Positions 10,954-22,741 are shown, counted from the stretch's first letter. The stretch: 64,000 bases of DNA from Ostrinia nubilalis (GCF_963855985.1 NC_087092.1:11842001-11906000), one strand, 5' to 3'. The notes: generated from the letters alone by a model not told the origin. Numbers and translations: made by a program.

Positions 10954-11607
10954 TATCAGTAGAAGCCTAAAATGAAATAGGTATTAATTAAACAAAGCCT
11001 ATAATTTATCTCCAACCAGTGTCAATGCCCTGGTTCATGCATTTACCAGTTTTGAAAGTACATTTACATTTTCATCACATAGGGTTGTTTTTAATGAAAA
11101 ATAGATTTGTAATAGATCTAATATTTCAAGTAAGTAGATAACATACCCATTAAACAGAAAAGTAAATAAGAGTTTAAACTTCTGTAAAAGTTGAAACACA
11201 TTAATTTGTTTTAAGAGTCTCTATCTCACAAAAAACATAACACTGAACAGCAAACTTTATCACGCCCGATACGGAGGAACTTAATCAACTCAACGTAAAC
11301 GACAGAAAAGTTTATTTACAGTAATATTGCACCAAATCTGAGAAAATAACTTCACACGAATCAATTCGCCGGTTTAAAACTCAAACTCAATTGACAGACA
11401 TTTTTTTTCATTTGTCAAACTAACAATACTACCAACATAAGGACACTAACAATTATTTTTAGTATGGTGGTATTGATCCGCGGGTTCCCCTGCTATAGTG
11501 AAATCAATCCAAAATGCACTTTATTACTTAAGGGATAAGGTTGTATATCAATTGCTACATATAGAGACTAGTTTTTGTATGAGAAGTGTCTACCCACTGC
11601 TAACTAC

Positions 11608-11619
11608 GCTCTGCTACCA
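11608..11619 (-). other. Primer-binding site of the copia element
   Basis: The minus strand reads TGGTAGCAGAGC directly after the 5' LTR end. This is complementary to the CCA end of eukaryotic initiator tRNA-Met, the primer commonly used by Ty1/copia elements. It fixes the 5' LTR at 11620-11801 and shows that the leader continues toward lower coordinates. Confidence 0.88.
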
Positions 11620-11801
11620 TATTGAGAATAATGATAAACTGTTTGTAGATCAACTTGCTTTTATTTCAGCACATTTTATATTAATACAAATTAACACCGG
11701 TGGGACGCTCGGCGCGACCAGAGAGAAGGAAAAAAAAAATTGACACTAGTGAAGTGCAAATCAATTGACGATCATAGTGTTGTGCTTTATGTATTTCAAC
11801 A
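11620..11801 (-). repeat. 5' LTR of the copia element
   Basis: A 182-bp LTR identical to 1729-1910. Its outer end is TGTTGAAATAC on the minus strand, followed outside by target duplication ACGTT (11802-11806). Its inner end touches the primer site. It should contain the element's promoter for minus-strand transcription. Confidence 0.93.
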
Positions 11802-11806
11802 ACGTT

Positions 11807-14503
11807 GTCCGTATTTTTGGATTTAGAACGTCTTCTAAAGGGACATGGTCGAAAATACTGAAAAGCTGTTGATCTAGCAGGAAACCTTTTAGCTACAGTA
11901 TGTTTTATGTGTAATATCTTTTATTTATTCGTATAGCCTTTGCAGAAGAGAATACTAGAATTGAATCCGCATGGTAAAAAAATGTTTCATAAGTAAATTG
12001 GATGTGTATAAAGACAAAAGAAGACATTTGTCTTCGATGGTCTTTTGTATTTCTGATTTGGAAATGTAGCTTTAAATATTACATACAATTAATAGCATGC
12101 AGGTCCTTATTCGTAGTCCGACGGTATAATAATATGTAGACTGTAGTAGAAGATGGGCAATTGTCATTTTAAGTGCGCAATAAAAAAGATAATGCTGCAG
12201 ACCTTTTCGAACCCTACGCATAAATCCAATCCTTTTGCTTCTTTCTTTTATTTATTAGGAACGGCTCAATGTCGTTTAGGACGAAAGTGCATTGTCATTA
12301 CATATTTGTATGCGTAGGCGCAACAGTTAGTGGTTTATTTGAATAAACCTCAAACATAAAAGTATACATTATAAATCTTTATTACGGACCAATTAATTAT
12401 TGCTGGGCACTTCATAAATCCTATATTTTCTCAAAGGGAAAAAATTACATGCAAGAGCAATTGATCTGGGAGTCACTAGAGCGCGACAAATAACTTGTTG
12501 GCTACGGAAAACTTGGGCTTTTTTAGATTAAATTATCCTAACAGACGTTTTTTTTTTGTATTTCAGTTGAATTGTTGTAACTGAGAAAGAAGTTTCTTCA
12601 AACTATGCTTCGTTTAAAAAAAAACCTGTCGTGAACAATTAGAATTTAGGTGAGATGTTGGTACCTATATTATTGCCTGTAGCTACGGGTAATGGCTTTC
12701 CCCGTTTGGTAAAATTTCTGATATGATTACATATAGGTAATTTAAAAGAGATCAGAGCGGATTGACAACTGAAGATCCTACATGTTATTAGGTGTAGCTA
12801 CCTATACCTATTGGGTGACGAGAAACGCGAAACAAACCTACAGGCTGTTTTTTTATGGAAGCCACATTGTAATTGTAAAAAATGCACCTTGCCATACAAT
12901 GTATCGATCTACCTCGACGATAACTACATTTATGAAGCATGTAAATTTCATTTTACGGTTTCAATGTTGACCTCATAGTAAAGGTTATCCATATTCCCAC
13001 TTGTACGTATCTCGTTTAACCAGTCACCACACCACCCTGTATGTTTAATGTTGACATCAGTTTATTGGTACTAAAGGCCACAGACAGATACATAAGAAGT
13101 GCACTAAGTTAGTTACTTGCTTATGTACTTACCTACTAGGTACATAGGTTTACGATCTTTGCAATAATTTTCAAGACCAAGTGCTCATAAATCTGTGCTA
13201 TGTGTGGATATTTATTTCAAATGCATTAGAACTTTGTGCGTTACACTAACACCTAACACCTTTATGTTAGTCACGTTTGTTCGAATAATTATTATGTTTC
13301 ACATAAGTAGGTAATTAAAACCTTTTTACGAGCCGGCAACGTAATGTTTACTGTGGCTGGCTTATACTATTCCAAATTGTTACTACGTACAAACCTCGTA
13401 AACAATAAATATGTATAGCTACTGTATAATGAAAAGTAGTTTATAAAACATTCGTAGAAATAAGTTTTTGTATCTGTAAGTTAATCTATCAGTACTACTA
13501 ACGCCATCTATGCGCCGCTTTCGATAAGATATTTTAAACTCGAGAATGGTCATGATGATGAAATATTTTTATAGTTTATTTATACCTACTTATACAATGC
13601 GCACGATAGATAAAATAAAATTATATAAAATAAAATGCGAATGTTATTCACACTGTAATGAAGTAGGTATCACTTCCTCATTAATTCAACTATAAGATAC
13701 ACAATTAACATTTTGTTTCAGCTTAATAAGTTAGGTAAACGACAGATGGTTTTCCAAGCCACAGGTCAATGTTCGCTAGACAAAAATAATGATGTCATTC
13801 GCAAAAACAATTTGTCGTCATGACGTTGCCGGGTTGTAATGACTTGCGTGTATTGTAATTTGTTGTTTATTTTTAGATTATTTCTGGTATAAAATTATAA
13901 TTGTTGTCAAAAAACTACGAATTAACGCTATTCCGAATGATACGTGCGAACTACGAACCCAAGTTCTATCAAAGTGGTTTGTTGATGTCATGATACTCAC
14001 GGCCAGTCAAGAACGTTCGTTAACCGCGCGCGTCACATCGCGTGTACCAGTGCCCCCATCTATCGGTCAATGTCGACATGACGTCGTACTCGAGCGAGTT
14101 CCACGCGGTTGCGATAGATGGCGCTAGTGGTAGCGACGTGCGTGAAACCGCGTGGCGTGGGTGGAAAACTTGTTTTCAATATCGTGGATCTCGATTTGTT
14201 TAGGGACTTGTGAACTTTTTATAAACCATCAAAAGGCATTTAAAAACTTAAACACAGAATAAGTAATAGTACAGGTACAGAAGGATTACTCCGCAAGACG
14301 ATTTAAATAAATGCGAGTCTTCCTACGACGCGATACAGTGGAATTCAGCTCGCACAGCACTACGTACCTACAATTTTATTCACCTACAAGTTTTGTCTCT
14401 TTCTATCGCGTGCCTCTGAACTCTTCTTACGCTGTTAGGGTTGCTGTCTAGTGAAAAAATAATTAATCTACTTATTTGTAATGAGGTACGTATGTAGGTA
14501 AGT
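11807..14503. other. Non-coding AT-rich DNA
   Basis: About 2.7 kb without a supportable gene. 14000-14160 is unusually CpG-rich compared with its surroundings (many CGCG and GTCGAC words), but no exon or motif could be assigned. Confidence 0.45.
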
Positions 14504-14511
14504 ACGCATTC

Positions 14512-14575
14512 ATTATGGAAAACCTTGGGAGAGGCCTTTGTCCAGCAGTGGACGTCATTTGGCTGAAACGAACGA
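14512..14575 (+). mobile_element. 64-bp, 5'-truncated RTE-type retrotransposon insertion
   Basis: The segment has the terminal sequence AGGCCTTTGTCCAGCAGTGG plus GACGTCATTTGGCTGA, which encodes the last residues of a lepidopteran RTE-type reverse transcriptase (ending QQWTSFG-stop). A short ACGA-type tail follows. It is flanked by a perfect 8-bp duplication ACGCATTC (14504-14511, 14576-14583), so this tiny piece is a complete insertion event. Confidence 0.82.
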
Positions 14576-15002
14576 ACGCATTCTGAGCAGTAGTCATGGT
14601 AGGTTAGGTTCCTATACTATCCTAAAAATACCTACATGGCCAACATACCTTTCAGCATCTTTGGGAAGCGAAAAAAAGATAAATCCGGTAGATTTCTTTC
14701 CGAATTTAAACACCCGAACGCCGCACAATATTTCTTTCTCTTTATGTCCATTTTTAAATAATATTCTCTATATTATCTTCGATCATAGAATTAGGTACTA
14801 CAACGCACGCCAGCGTCCTGACGGGCGCGCGCGTGACACTCGACTGATATAATACCCGCCGGCGGGGCGCTTCGCTGTAGGTAATTATCGGATGTACCGC
14901 GCGGAGTGAGCCAGGCCTGACTTAAATCAAGATCAAGTTTATGAATAACTTTTGGTGAACACACTCGTACGTTTAAAAATACAAATATTTTCCAAGAAAA
15001 CG

Positions 15003-15060
15003 ATCGTAAAGCCAGGGCCGCGCCGACCGCCGGCAGCGCCTGTGTGCGGAACCTATGAAG
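15003..15060 (+). repeat. GC-rich arm of a dispersed inverted pair
   Basis: GTAAAGCCAGGGCCGCGCCG is matched in inverted orientation by CGGCGCGGCCCTGCGTAAAG-type sequence at about 17295-17335, with AT-rich AAATATTT flanks also matching. The pair brackets 2.2 kb that includes the 895-bp MITE and the Helitron-like end. It could be the termini of one composite element or two separate MITEs. Confidence 0.5.
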
Positions 15061-15458
15061 CGCCTCTTTTCTAATGAATCGTCATAAAAAAACGAATTTA
15101 AATTATTTTTAACGAATATTTTAATTGTTAATTTTGACTAAAATAAATGTTCTTCAGTTTTACAGTAGGTACTTAGATAATATTATCATAAGTGTATTAA
15201 AACTGAAAACCACTTAGGAATTAGGATACTAAATAGGTAAATCCCGTTCGTTCTGCTTGCCAATTACTACGAAAAAGAAAACTCGAACTAAATTTTTACA
15301 TGCTTGTTTCTAATCATAATAATACTAATATGACTATTACGTACCTACCTATGCTATGTAAAAACAGCAAGTCTCACTTTTTTTTTATATTAGTGCTACT
15401 GAAATGCACTTGCAACTGGTGCTAACAAGAATACTTTAATCATACTTAAATTATAATA

Positions 15459-16353
15459 CAGGGTGTTTGGCGGAAGATTAGACATACTTCGTGGGTGTAT
15501 AGGTAAGGTCATTTTAAGAATACAAGTTCGCCCATTTTACCCTAAGTGGGCTATTTTTTTAAATTTATATTTTTGTTTTAATTTAATTTTTTCCGAAATT
15601 TGACCTAAAAACTGCTTTTTTTTTCTCGCGTGTTTTCAATCTCTTTTATTATTTCAAATTAATATCGAATATGTCTTAAGTCAAGTAAAATAAATTTCAG
15701 ATCCAGATAATGATTGGATAGCTAGTTACGAGCCGCCAAAGTTTAACAAAAGTACGAACCATGATAAAAAAAACTACTTGGAATTCTATTTTAAAAAAAA
15801 TTAAAGATGACAGTGAATTGCCAATAATCTTAAAAACATCTCTAGCTTCTCTTCTTTCCAATGATATTATGTCACATGTAGCCTAATTAGATGTTGAAAT
15901 TCGTCAAAAATTCAAAGTTTAGGGAAGAAAATGGAACAGTAATACAAAAGTTATCCATGCAAAGTAAATTTAGAATTTTTTTACTGTTTTTTCTTCATAA
16001 TGTGGTTATTATTTTTAAATTAATTTTGAAATAAAACACATTAAAAGTAATGAAAATGAGTATAGCAGAAAATATAACGATGCTGGAAGAAGCTTTGTAT
16101 GGATAACTTTTGTATTATTGTTCCATAGTAACGGCAAGTTTATTCTTGTTTAAAATAAATTTGCCGTTCCAAAGTAAAGTTATGCAAATCGCTCTTTTTC
16201 GTTAATTTATTTTTGCGAACATAACTATTTACTTATATCAGTAGTTACTTACTTACTTAGTAGCTCACTGGGTAAAATGGGCGAACTTGTATTCTTATAA
16301 TGACCTTACCTATATACCCACGAAGTTTGTCTAACCTTCCGCCAAACACCCTG
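15459..16353. mobile_element. 895-bp foldback DNA element with TA target duplication
   Basis: Terminal inverted repeats of about 90 bp begin CAGGGTGTTTGGCGGAAG and are flanked by TA (15457-15458, 16354-16355). A second inverted pair is nested inside (about 15930-15965 with 16090-16127, containing AAAAGTTATCCAT). The element could fold into a long interrupted hairpin. No transposase is encoded. CAGGGTG ends plus TA duplications point to a Tc1/mariner-type non-autonomous element. Confidence 0.85.
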
Positions 16354-16689
16354 TATACTGTTGTTTTGGCTTGGCTATCTCGTTCGTTAAAATCCCCGTG
16401 GCGGGGAATCCCCGGGACCCCATCCCGTTTGTGTCGCAACTCGCACGCATCGCATCGGGTTGCGTTCATAAACTCACTCATAGTCATAAAAAAATTGTAT
16501 TACAAACTCGGCGCCTCTACGGTTCAAAATATGTAACTAGTACTTTATGGTTCAAAAGAACTGCCGCCGTTTTAACGTTGAGCTCGTAAGTAATATATAC
16601 TTATAATAAATCTGTAGAGAGGTCAATTCTGTACATTAAATATATTTTCAAAATAACTACCAGGGGGTGATTAGTGATCGACACTGATG

Positions 16690-17071
16690 CCAAAAATGCA
16701 ATCAGTAAAATTTTTGTCTGTCTGTCTGTATGTTCCTTATAGAAACAAAAACTACTCGACGGATTTTAACGAACTTTGGTACAATTATTCTTCATACTCC
16801 TGGGCAGGTTATAGTATACTTAGGAATTCCCACGGAAACGGGAATTAGCGGGAAAATCCTTTTGTATAAAAAATCAAAACCGCTTAACCGCTTTTTGCCA
16901 AGCAGGTACCTTAGTAAACTTAAAGCTTAGTTACAACAGGATATTGCAAAATTCCCACGGGAACGGGAGTTAGCGGGAAAAAACATATGTATGAAAAAAT
17001 CTAAACCGCGTAAGATAGATGAAGGAGGTAAAACGGGATCCACGCGTACGAAGTCGCGGGCGGCCGCTAGT
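16690..17071 (+). mobile_element. Helitron-like 3' end (non-autonomous)
   Basis: The segment starts with a GTCTGTCTGTCTGT tract and contains two diverged tandem copies of ATTCCCACGGAAACGGGAAT-type sequence. It ends GAAGTCGCGGGCGGCCGCTA followed by GT. A CG-rich potential hairpin followed by CTAG next to a T fits a Helitron 3' terminus, and this kind of ending is abundant in lepidopteran genomes. No Rep/helicase gene is present and the 5' end is not defined. Confidence 0.5.
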
Positions 17072-17233
17072 GTAAACTAAACTAAAACCCTAAGCGTAAA
17101 ATGAAACCATAAACGTGAATCATAATAAACATATAAATATTGAGAGACTTGTTTAATAAGCGTAATATTTGTTTTGTTGCGCTTGCGCATACTGTACCTA
17201 CTTACTTATCGATATGTACTCCATTTAAAAAAA

Positions 17234-17335
17234 AAATAGGTGGCAGTAGCGGCGCGGCGCCCCTATTGCCTTGGCGCCTGTGTGCGCCGCACACATCGCA
17301 CACAGGGGCGGCGCGGCCCTGCGTAAAGCTTTTTT
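17234..17335 (-). repeat. GC-rich partner arm of the 15.0-kb repeat
   Basis: It contains two short internal inverted repeats (GCGGCGCGGCGCCCC, and CTGTGTGCGCCGCACACA-like) and ends GGCGCGGCCCTGCGTAAAGC, the inverse of 15003-15060. Its high GC content stands out strongly from the surrounding AT-rich DNA. Confidence 0.5.
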
Positions 17336-19027
17336 GTTCGAAATATTTTTACGAAACAAAATTCACTTCCTTTAGGTATGTAATACTAAAATACCTATAT
17401 CTGCTTTATAATCAGGATTTACATAGTGAGTTAACAGCAATGATATTAAAGAACTATAGATATGTTACGTTCATAGAAATTACGATTTGAATCCGTGCCG
17501 AGCTATTCCAAATTGCACACATTGACAAATGTAACTGATAAGTGAAACAAAAGATACGAAATAGCACGCAAATGAAAGAGATAGCTATAGTTTTAACGAT
17601 TCTGCACTAACTAATCTATGTCCGCAGCGCACGCATCCTTATCGCTCTAACGTCAAAACAAGATCGCTTTCTCTTTCTTAACTTGAACATGGCGCATGGC
17701 GTCTTGATTGTTTGCATAAATAATTGAAAATATAAATACTAAATAATTTTGCATAATCACATGTGGTAAGAGATCCCTTGTATTTTGTTTACTTTAGAGT
17801 CATAATTGGTACACTTTCGAAACACACACGATGGCATTTTTTATTTATTTTGGTAAGAACAGGAACTTACGGTGTGGTACGCACGCGATAGCGCACGACG
17901 CAGGCGATACGAAGACTAAACACAAGACGTCCCAATTGGGACGTATTTGAGTATTCACAGCGCGAGCGCTTATAACATATCTGCTTTTGTTTTTATATAA
18001 TATCATTGGTTAACAGTCAATCTATTAGTTTCAAAATTTTCGTTCGGGAAGAGTCAATCCTAAATAATTTTCACATGTTCATAAAACTGTTTCTACTGTT
18101 TTTATCTATGGCAGCTGAAAGAGGTTCCTTTTTGTTACATGAGTACAAAAAGTAGGTAGGTATCTACTAAACTACTAACTTAAAAAATGGCACATCAGAA
18201 TTGCCGCCAATGCCACAATTTAACGCATCTATTAGTGTAGTTTACAGTAATGTTGTAATGGCCCCGATTCTGCCAAGTGACCGAGGGCGGGGGGAGTGGC
18301 GAGGAGTTAGCGCGATTTGAAAATGATCTCATCCAGCCATTACTCATTTGGGCGAGTGTGGTTTTATGGGAAATAATATCCCATTTACATTTTTACACCA
18401 GCGCTCTGTAGAGGAAATTAGGCAGTGACTAAGTACTTGGAGAACGGTGTAATAATCAGTTTTTTGTCAAAATTAACGTTAGAGAAGAGTTTGTTTAGCA
18501 ATGAGAAAATTATATGTTTACTTGCTTGTCAGTCAATTGATGGTAAGCGATCGGCACTGAAAGACACGAAGTTTGGATGCGTGTAGACACTTTTTAGGTT
18601 TTCCATAATATGGTACCTTATATTTCCAAGTTTTGATTCTTAGAGCACGTTAAGCACTCTGCGTTAATTAGGTGAGATTTAGATAGACCATAACTTTTTT
18701 GACTGTCATACGCACTCGTAACAAGTAAGTAACAACAATTTAAAGCGTAACTAAACAAGAAAACTCACTACCAATTACCTAATTGCGTATCGGTTTCTGT
18801 AAAAAGTATTGCTGATGATTAGTCCATTAATTACATTGCAATTAATATACATTTTAAAATCGCGATTTCTACTGTAGTTAAACACTATCTGTCAAGCGTA
18901 GCGTGTCATGAAGTTGTTTAGGCGCGACATTAGCGATGAGACACATCCTAAATTGCTTATTTATCCTCTTAAAGTGCCTAAAGCTGCGATTATACGAGTC
19001 AGTTTCAGTGACAATTGCTCGGCAACA
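17336..19027. other. Non-coding DNA
   Basis: No gene, RNA or clear repeat could be supported. Open frames here are short and unrecognised. Confidence 0.45.
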
Positions 19028-19180
19028 TGTAAGGCTCGGTTGCACCATCTTACTTTAAATTTAACAAACGTCAAAAATCTGTCAATCTCGTATGGAGTTT
19101 GACAAAAACACCGGTTATCGATAAAATCACGAATAAAGTTAGCTGGTAACCACCTAAGTTTGACCGTAATTATGACGATA
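19028..19180. mobile_element. Rearranged copy of the AGGCT-GGTTGCACCATCTTA MITE family
   Basis: The left end AGGCTCGGTTGCACCATCTT and the middle (AACGTCAAAAATCTGTCAA and the ACACCGGTTATCG block) match the MITEs at 41919, 57600 and 34698. The right end is scrambled and lacks the usual GGTGCAAC terminus. Confidence 0.6.
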
Positions 19181-19229
19181 ACGATTATGAAAAAAGTTGC
19201 AGGAAGCTGCTAGCATTTAGCAGGACGCT

Positions 19230-19275
19230 TGCTTATGTTCAGCAAAGGACGTTCCGTGGTTGAAATGCTGATGAT
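19230..19275 (+). mobile_element. Diverged RTE-type 3' tail with GAT microsatellite
   Basis: CTTATGTTCAGCAAAGGACG followed by TTGAAATGCTGATGATGAT resembles the terminus of the RTE-type elements elsewhere in the window, with several substitutions. It is an older copy than those at 14.5, 60.7 and 62.0 kb. Confidence 0.6.
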
Positions 19276-20810
19276 GATAGAAAAATTTCATAAATTTCCT
19301 TTCTTCCTCGTTCATTTGTTTGTCTTATAGCATGCTTGGGGATGTCATGTTTTTTAAATTGCTCCAAAATTTCTGTAAATTGTTCGATATTTTTCACCAT
19401 TAAAATAGCCCATGTAAGCACACCCTTACTGCTTAAGTGCAGATTTGCGTGACGATGGTATTGGTCGTCAAAATGCAAGTAAAGGTCAGCGCACAATGGA
19501 GGGCGAGTCGCTATTGTGACCGCGCCTTGGATGCGGCGGACCGATCGATGCAATTAGTTACCATTTTAATAACATAGTTGTAAGGAACGAAAATGTAGAG
19601 TCAAGACATTATACTGGTTGGAATATTTTCCCCATGCTGTCTTTCGTTTCAGTCAAATGTTGTCACATTCGTTGTATTAATGAGAGTTATTTTATTGCGA
19701 GTTTACATTAAACGTCATTGCTAGCGTGTGCGTCAAAAATCTATGAAGATTTTAGTTCTTGAAAGTATCCTCTAGGGTCACTGTACAATTGTCATAAATT
19801 AATTTCATGTTACTTTTTACACAGTGGCTAGCGATTACATTTAATGTAAACTCACACTAAGCAATTAATGTGCTAGTGACTCGTCATCATCATCAGGTCT
19901 TTTAGTCGCCACTGCAGGAGCACGATTCTCTCCAATTTACCAGAGGCAAAATTAAATGGAAAATTTGGCCTGCAATCTCTACGCGCTCTAACCAGATGGG
20001 ATGGGTTGGGGAGGCGCTGATGACTGTATTTTATTCATTAATTATAATTTTATTGCATTTTTAATGTCTGTTTCTTTCAGTTTAATTAGAGAAAGAACCG
20101 ACGAAAATATTTCGTTTGCAAAGAAAATGTGATTTTGCTAACTTTGTAAGTATCAATATCATTAAAAGTTGAATACTTTGTACATACTTATAGAAGAGTT
20201 TTTATTAAGCGAAGTTTTTCAAGAGTTAAATATTTAAGCTTACTTACCAGGCACTGGCAAAGTTTAGATAAGTATGTTTAAAAAATATAAGAATTCATAT
20301 TATTATCTGCTCCGGATAACTTTATTTTGTTTGTTAAAACAAACTCAATTGTATAGCCTTTTTTCATACTTTGTAGGTTTTACTTCAAGATAATTCATAT
20401 TATTTTATGCTTTCGATTGTATGTACTCTCAATAAGTAATAACCATGTAATAAAAATATTAAGAGTCCAGACTATGTAACAAAATATGCTATAAAACATA
20501 GTTTATTAATGATTGCTATGACGCATTCTCACACAAACTATGAAGGTACAAATACTTCAAAAACAATAAAACATCTTTAATAACTAAAAGCAAACTGTTT
20601 ATTAGTTTACTGAACTTTATATGCAAATTAACAACGATTACTCAACTTGCGTAAATAAAATTAAATAACTAATAAATTACACACTGCACAAAACAATAAA
20701 CAGGGTATAAAATTGCATTGGAAAGTAATAAGGCAGATGCCTACTTTAAATAAGGGGGCGCGCCGCGGCTAACCGCGACACTTTCTATGCGATTTCACTG
20801 CGCCTGCGCT
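19276..20810. other. Non-coding DNA
   Basis: A 104-codon open frame on the minus strand (19239-19553) overlaps the RTE tail and is not recognisable. Nothing else is supportable. Confidence 0.45.
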
Positions 20811-21070
20811 TGTGGCTTGGGTGGAACAATTTTTACTATAGCAACCCCCAATAAGACTTTATAGGCGATGTTTGCGTGCCCTTTACAGGTTTTTCCGCGT
20901 TTGCAAGTTACTGTTTTCTTTATTTTGACGTTAAGATTCCTTTAAGTAACTTTTTAGTAGCGAGGCTTAGGTGGAACAATTTTTACTATATCGCCTTTAA
21001 ACACTCCAATAAGTGTTTAAAGGCGATATTTGCGTGACGTTTAAACGTTTTTCTGCGTTTGAAACTTGGG
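20811..21070. repeat. Two-unit tandem duplication with a perfect hairpin
   Basis: Two diverged units share GGTGGAACAATTTTTACTAT, then GGCGAT-TTTGCGTG and TTTT(T)C(C/T)GCGTTTG (first unit about 20815-20905, second about 20962-21065). In the second unit a perfect 17-bp stem is formed by TATCGCCTTTAAACACT (20989-21005) and its complement (21012-21028) around a 6-base loop. The first unit has lost this pairing. Confidence 0.75.
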
Positions 21071-21099
21071 GGTTTCTTACAGCTTGACAATGACATTAA

Positions 21100-21300
21100 G
21101 GCCCAGAACAGACGGTGAAACGCAAACTGCAACGAAACAGCAAATGCTAGTTACTTTTGAGTTGCATCTAAGTTTCTGCCATAGCGTCCGTTGAGAGACC
21201 ACACAATATGACGCGACCAGTTTGAAACTTTCAGTTCCTGTTTCATTCATCAGAAAGTTGCAGTTTCGTTGCAGTTGCGTTTCACCGTCTGTTTTGGGCC
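21100..21300. mobile_element. 201-bp MITE, PIF/Harbinger-like
   Basis: Inverted terminal repeats of about 40 bp start GGCCCAGAACAGACGGTGAA on the left and GGCCCAAAACAGACGGTGAA when read from the right end. They are flanked by the 3-bp duplication TAA (21097-21099, 21301-21303). A 3-bp TWA duplication with G-starting ends is characteristic of PIF/Harbinger elements. It has no coding capacity. Confidence 0.85.
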
Positions 21301-22741
21301 TAAGATGTTTTAGTAGCTGATACGTTTTACTTCGTGTACGAGCACGATCGTACATCCTGCTGCACCGTCAGCATCGACCGCCGGGCGACCCATGAACCTT
21401 CAGCGTGCACCGTCGGCACTCTACACCGACGGCACACTAACAAATACCTTTAAATGTGTACATACAATAAACCATATATAAATAGCTTATCATAATACAA
21501 ATAAAACAGATATCAACCGTCCGTCGTTGTGTCTCATTTCCCCCCGCTGCGGCCAAGACACCCTTAGCCGTCGCTATGATCAGTCCGGTGAGTCTGCCGG
21601 GCTGGCAGCGGGTCCCCGCCGCCTACCTGGCGTCCTAACGCTGCTGCCCTGGGCGACCTGGGAGCAGCTTCCTTCCTATCAAACCCTTATTATGTCTAAG
21701 TATCTATTGTTAGGCAGGGCTAGGGCTCTAGGGACTTAGTGTCTTAGGGAATAGGGACTCTAGGCTCACTAGGGAGTTAGTTCCCTTCCTGACATCATAT
21801 CCCGGGCACGGGAGCGGTGCCTTACAACCACTGCCTCCCGCCCGTACACTTCGAATTCTTCTAATACGGTTAATCATTATAAACATTTAGGTACTAGATT
21901 AGTTAGAAACCGAAATGAGATGCAAAAATTTTCGTATAATATTAAGTCAGTAGTTATATCCAGCATAAGCCATAAAAAAAACATGTGAACATTCAACAAA
22001 ATTGCTGAAAATGATGAATGTTAAAATGTTTTTGTTGATTGTGTGTTGTATGTAGTAAATATTTTCTATCTGCATGTGAAACAAGTAACTAGAATCTGTG
22101 TAAATAACAAAATAATAAAAAAGAAAATACCTCACATGATTGTGGTACTTCGAATCGTCAATGCTTACCTGAAACAGAGAGAAAATAAAAATTAAGTAAC
22201 TCATACACACATACTCATCATAAAATGTTCACAAAACGCCAATGTTCAAAACAGTGTAATACAAGTTAGATACTCCTTGTATGATATGTAAACTTTGTAA
22301 ACTCGACGGGGCATCAAATAAAGCAGCAGCACTGCAAAAATGTCTCTTATTTCGTGCAGCATAAGAGTGGTTTCAGTTGATACGAACGCTTGATGTGCCG
22401 ATGTGTGTACATGTGTTTGGCAAATATTGGCCGAATCAATACGTAATGAGTAAGATTAATTAACATATTTGCATGAGCCCCACGCGTTTAGTAAGCGGTC
22501 ATTGACACCTTGTTTATAATCAGAGAAAAGATTTACGTAGGTAAAAAGATATGTATTTCAAAGTCAAAACATATTTTTTTATGCAAATACCGATCGGTAG
22601 TTCTATAAAAGAATTTTAAAAAAAATTAAAGAATGTAGAAACGTAAAATGCGCTTTTTTCTCATCGGTGAGGTCATCGGAATACTGAAAAACTGTATGGT
22701 TTCTGGTTTAATTATGTAAACACGAAGGATAGTATAGAATA
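21301..22741. other. Non-coding DNA with a GC-rich block
   Basis: About 21430-21870 is clearly richer in GC and in repeated words (AGGGACT, CTAGGG, CCCGGGCACGGGAGCGGTGC) than its flanks. It looks like a fragment of an unclassified repeat or LTR. The rest is AT-rich with no supportable feature. Confidence 0.4.

Larger units (their letters stand above)
6311..11442 (-). mobile_element. P-element/THAP9-like DNA transposon nested in the copia leader
   Basis: About 5.1 kb that cannot belong to copia separates the copia primer site from gag. It holds a spliced transposase gene of the P superfamily. Its edges are approximate. The 12-bp direct repeat CTACCAACATAA occurs at 6310-6321 and 11429-11440. 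An imperfect inverted repeat is also visible, CCTTATTTTCTGACAGTATT from 6324 against CCTTATGTTGGTAGTATT read inward from 11442. P elements make 8-bp target duplications; I could not settle which 8 bases these are. The element must be younger than, or have moved together with, the very young copia insertion. Confidence 0.75.
1729..11801 (-). mobile_element. Ty1/copia LTR retrotransposon, carrying a nested P-like transposon
   Basis: This is a full-length copia-type element read on the minus strand. Its two 182-bp LTRs (1729-1910 and 11620-11801) look identical base for base. They are flanked by the same 5-bp target duplication ACGTT at 1724-1728 and 11802-11806. Order on the minus strand is 5' LTR, tRNA primer site, leader, gag-pol, purine tract, 3' LTR. 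The leader is interrupted by about 5.1 kb of a P-element-like DNA transposon. Without it the element would be about 5 kb, normal for copia. Identical LTRs mean the insertion is recent. The pol frame is broken once near 3295, so as given it is not autonomous. The leader pieces are about 6120-6310 and 11443-11606. Confidence 0.92.
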
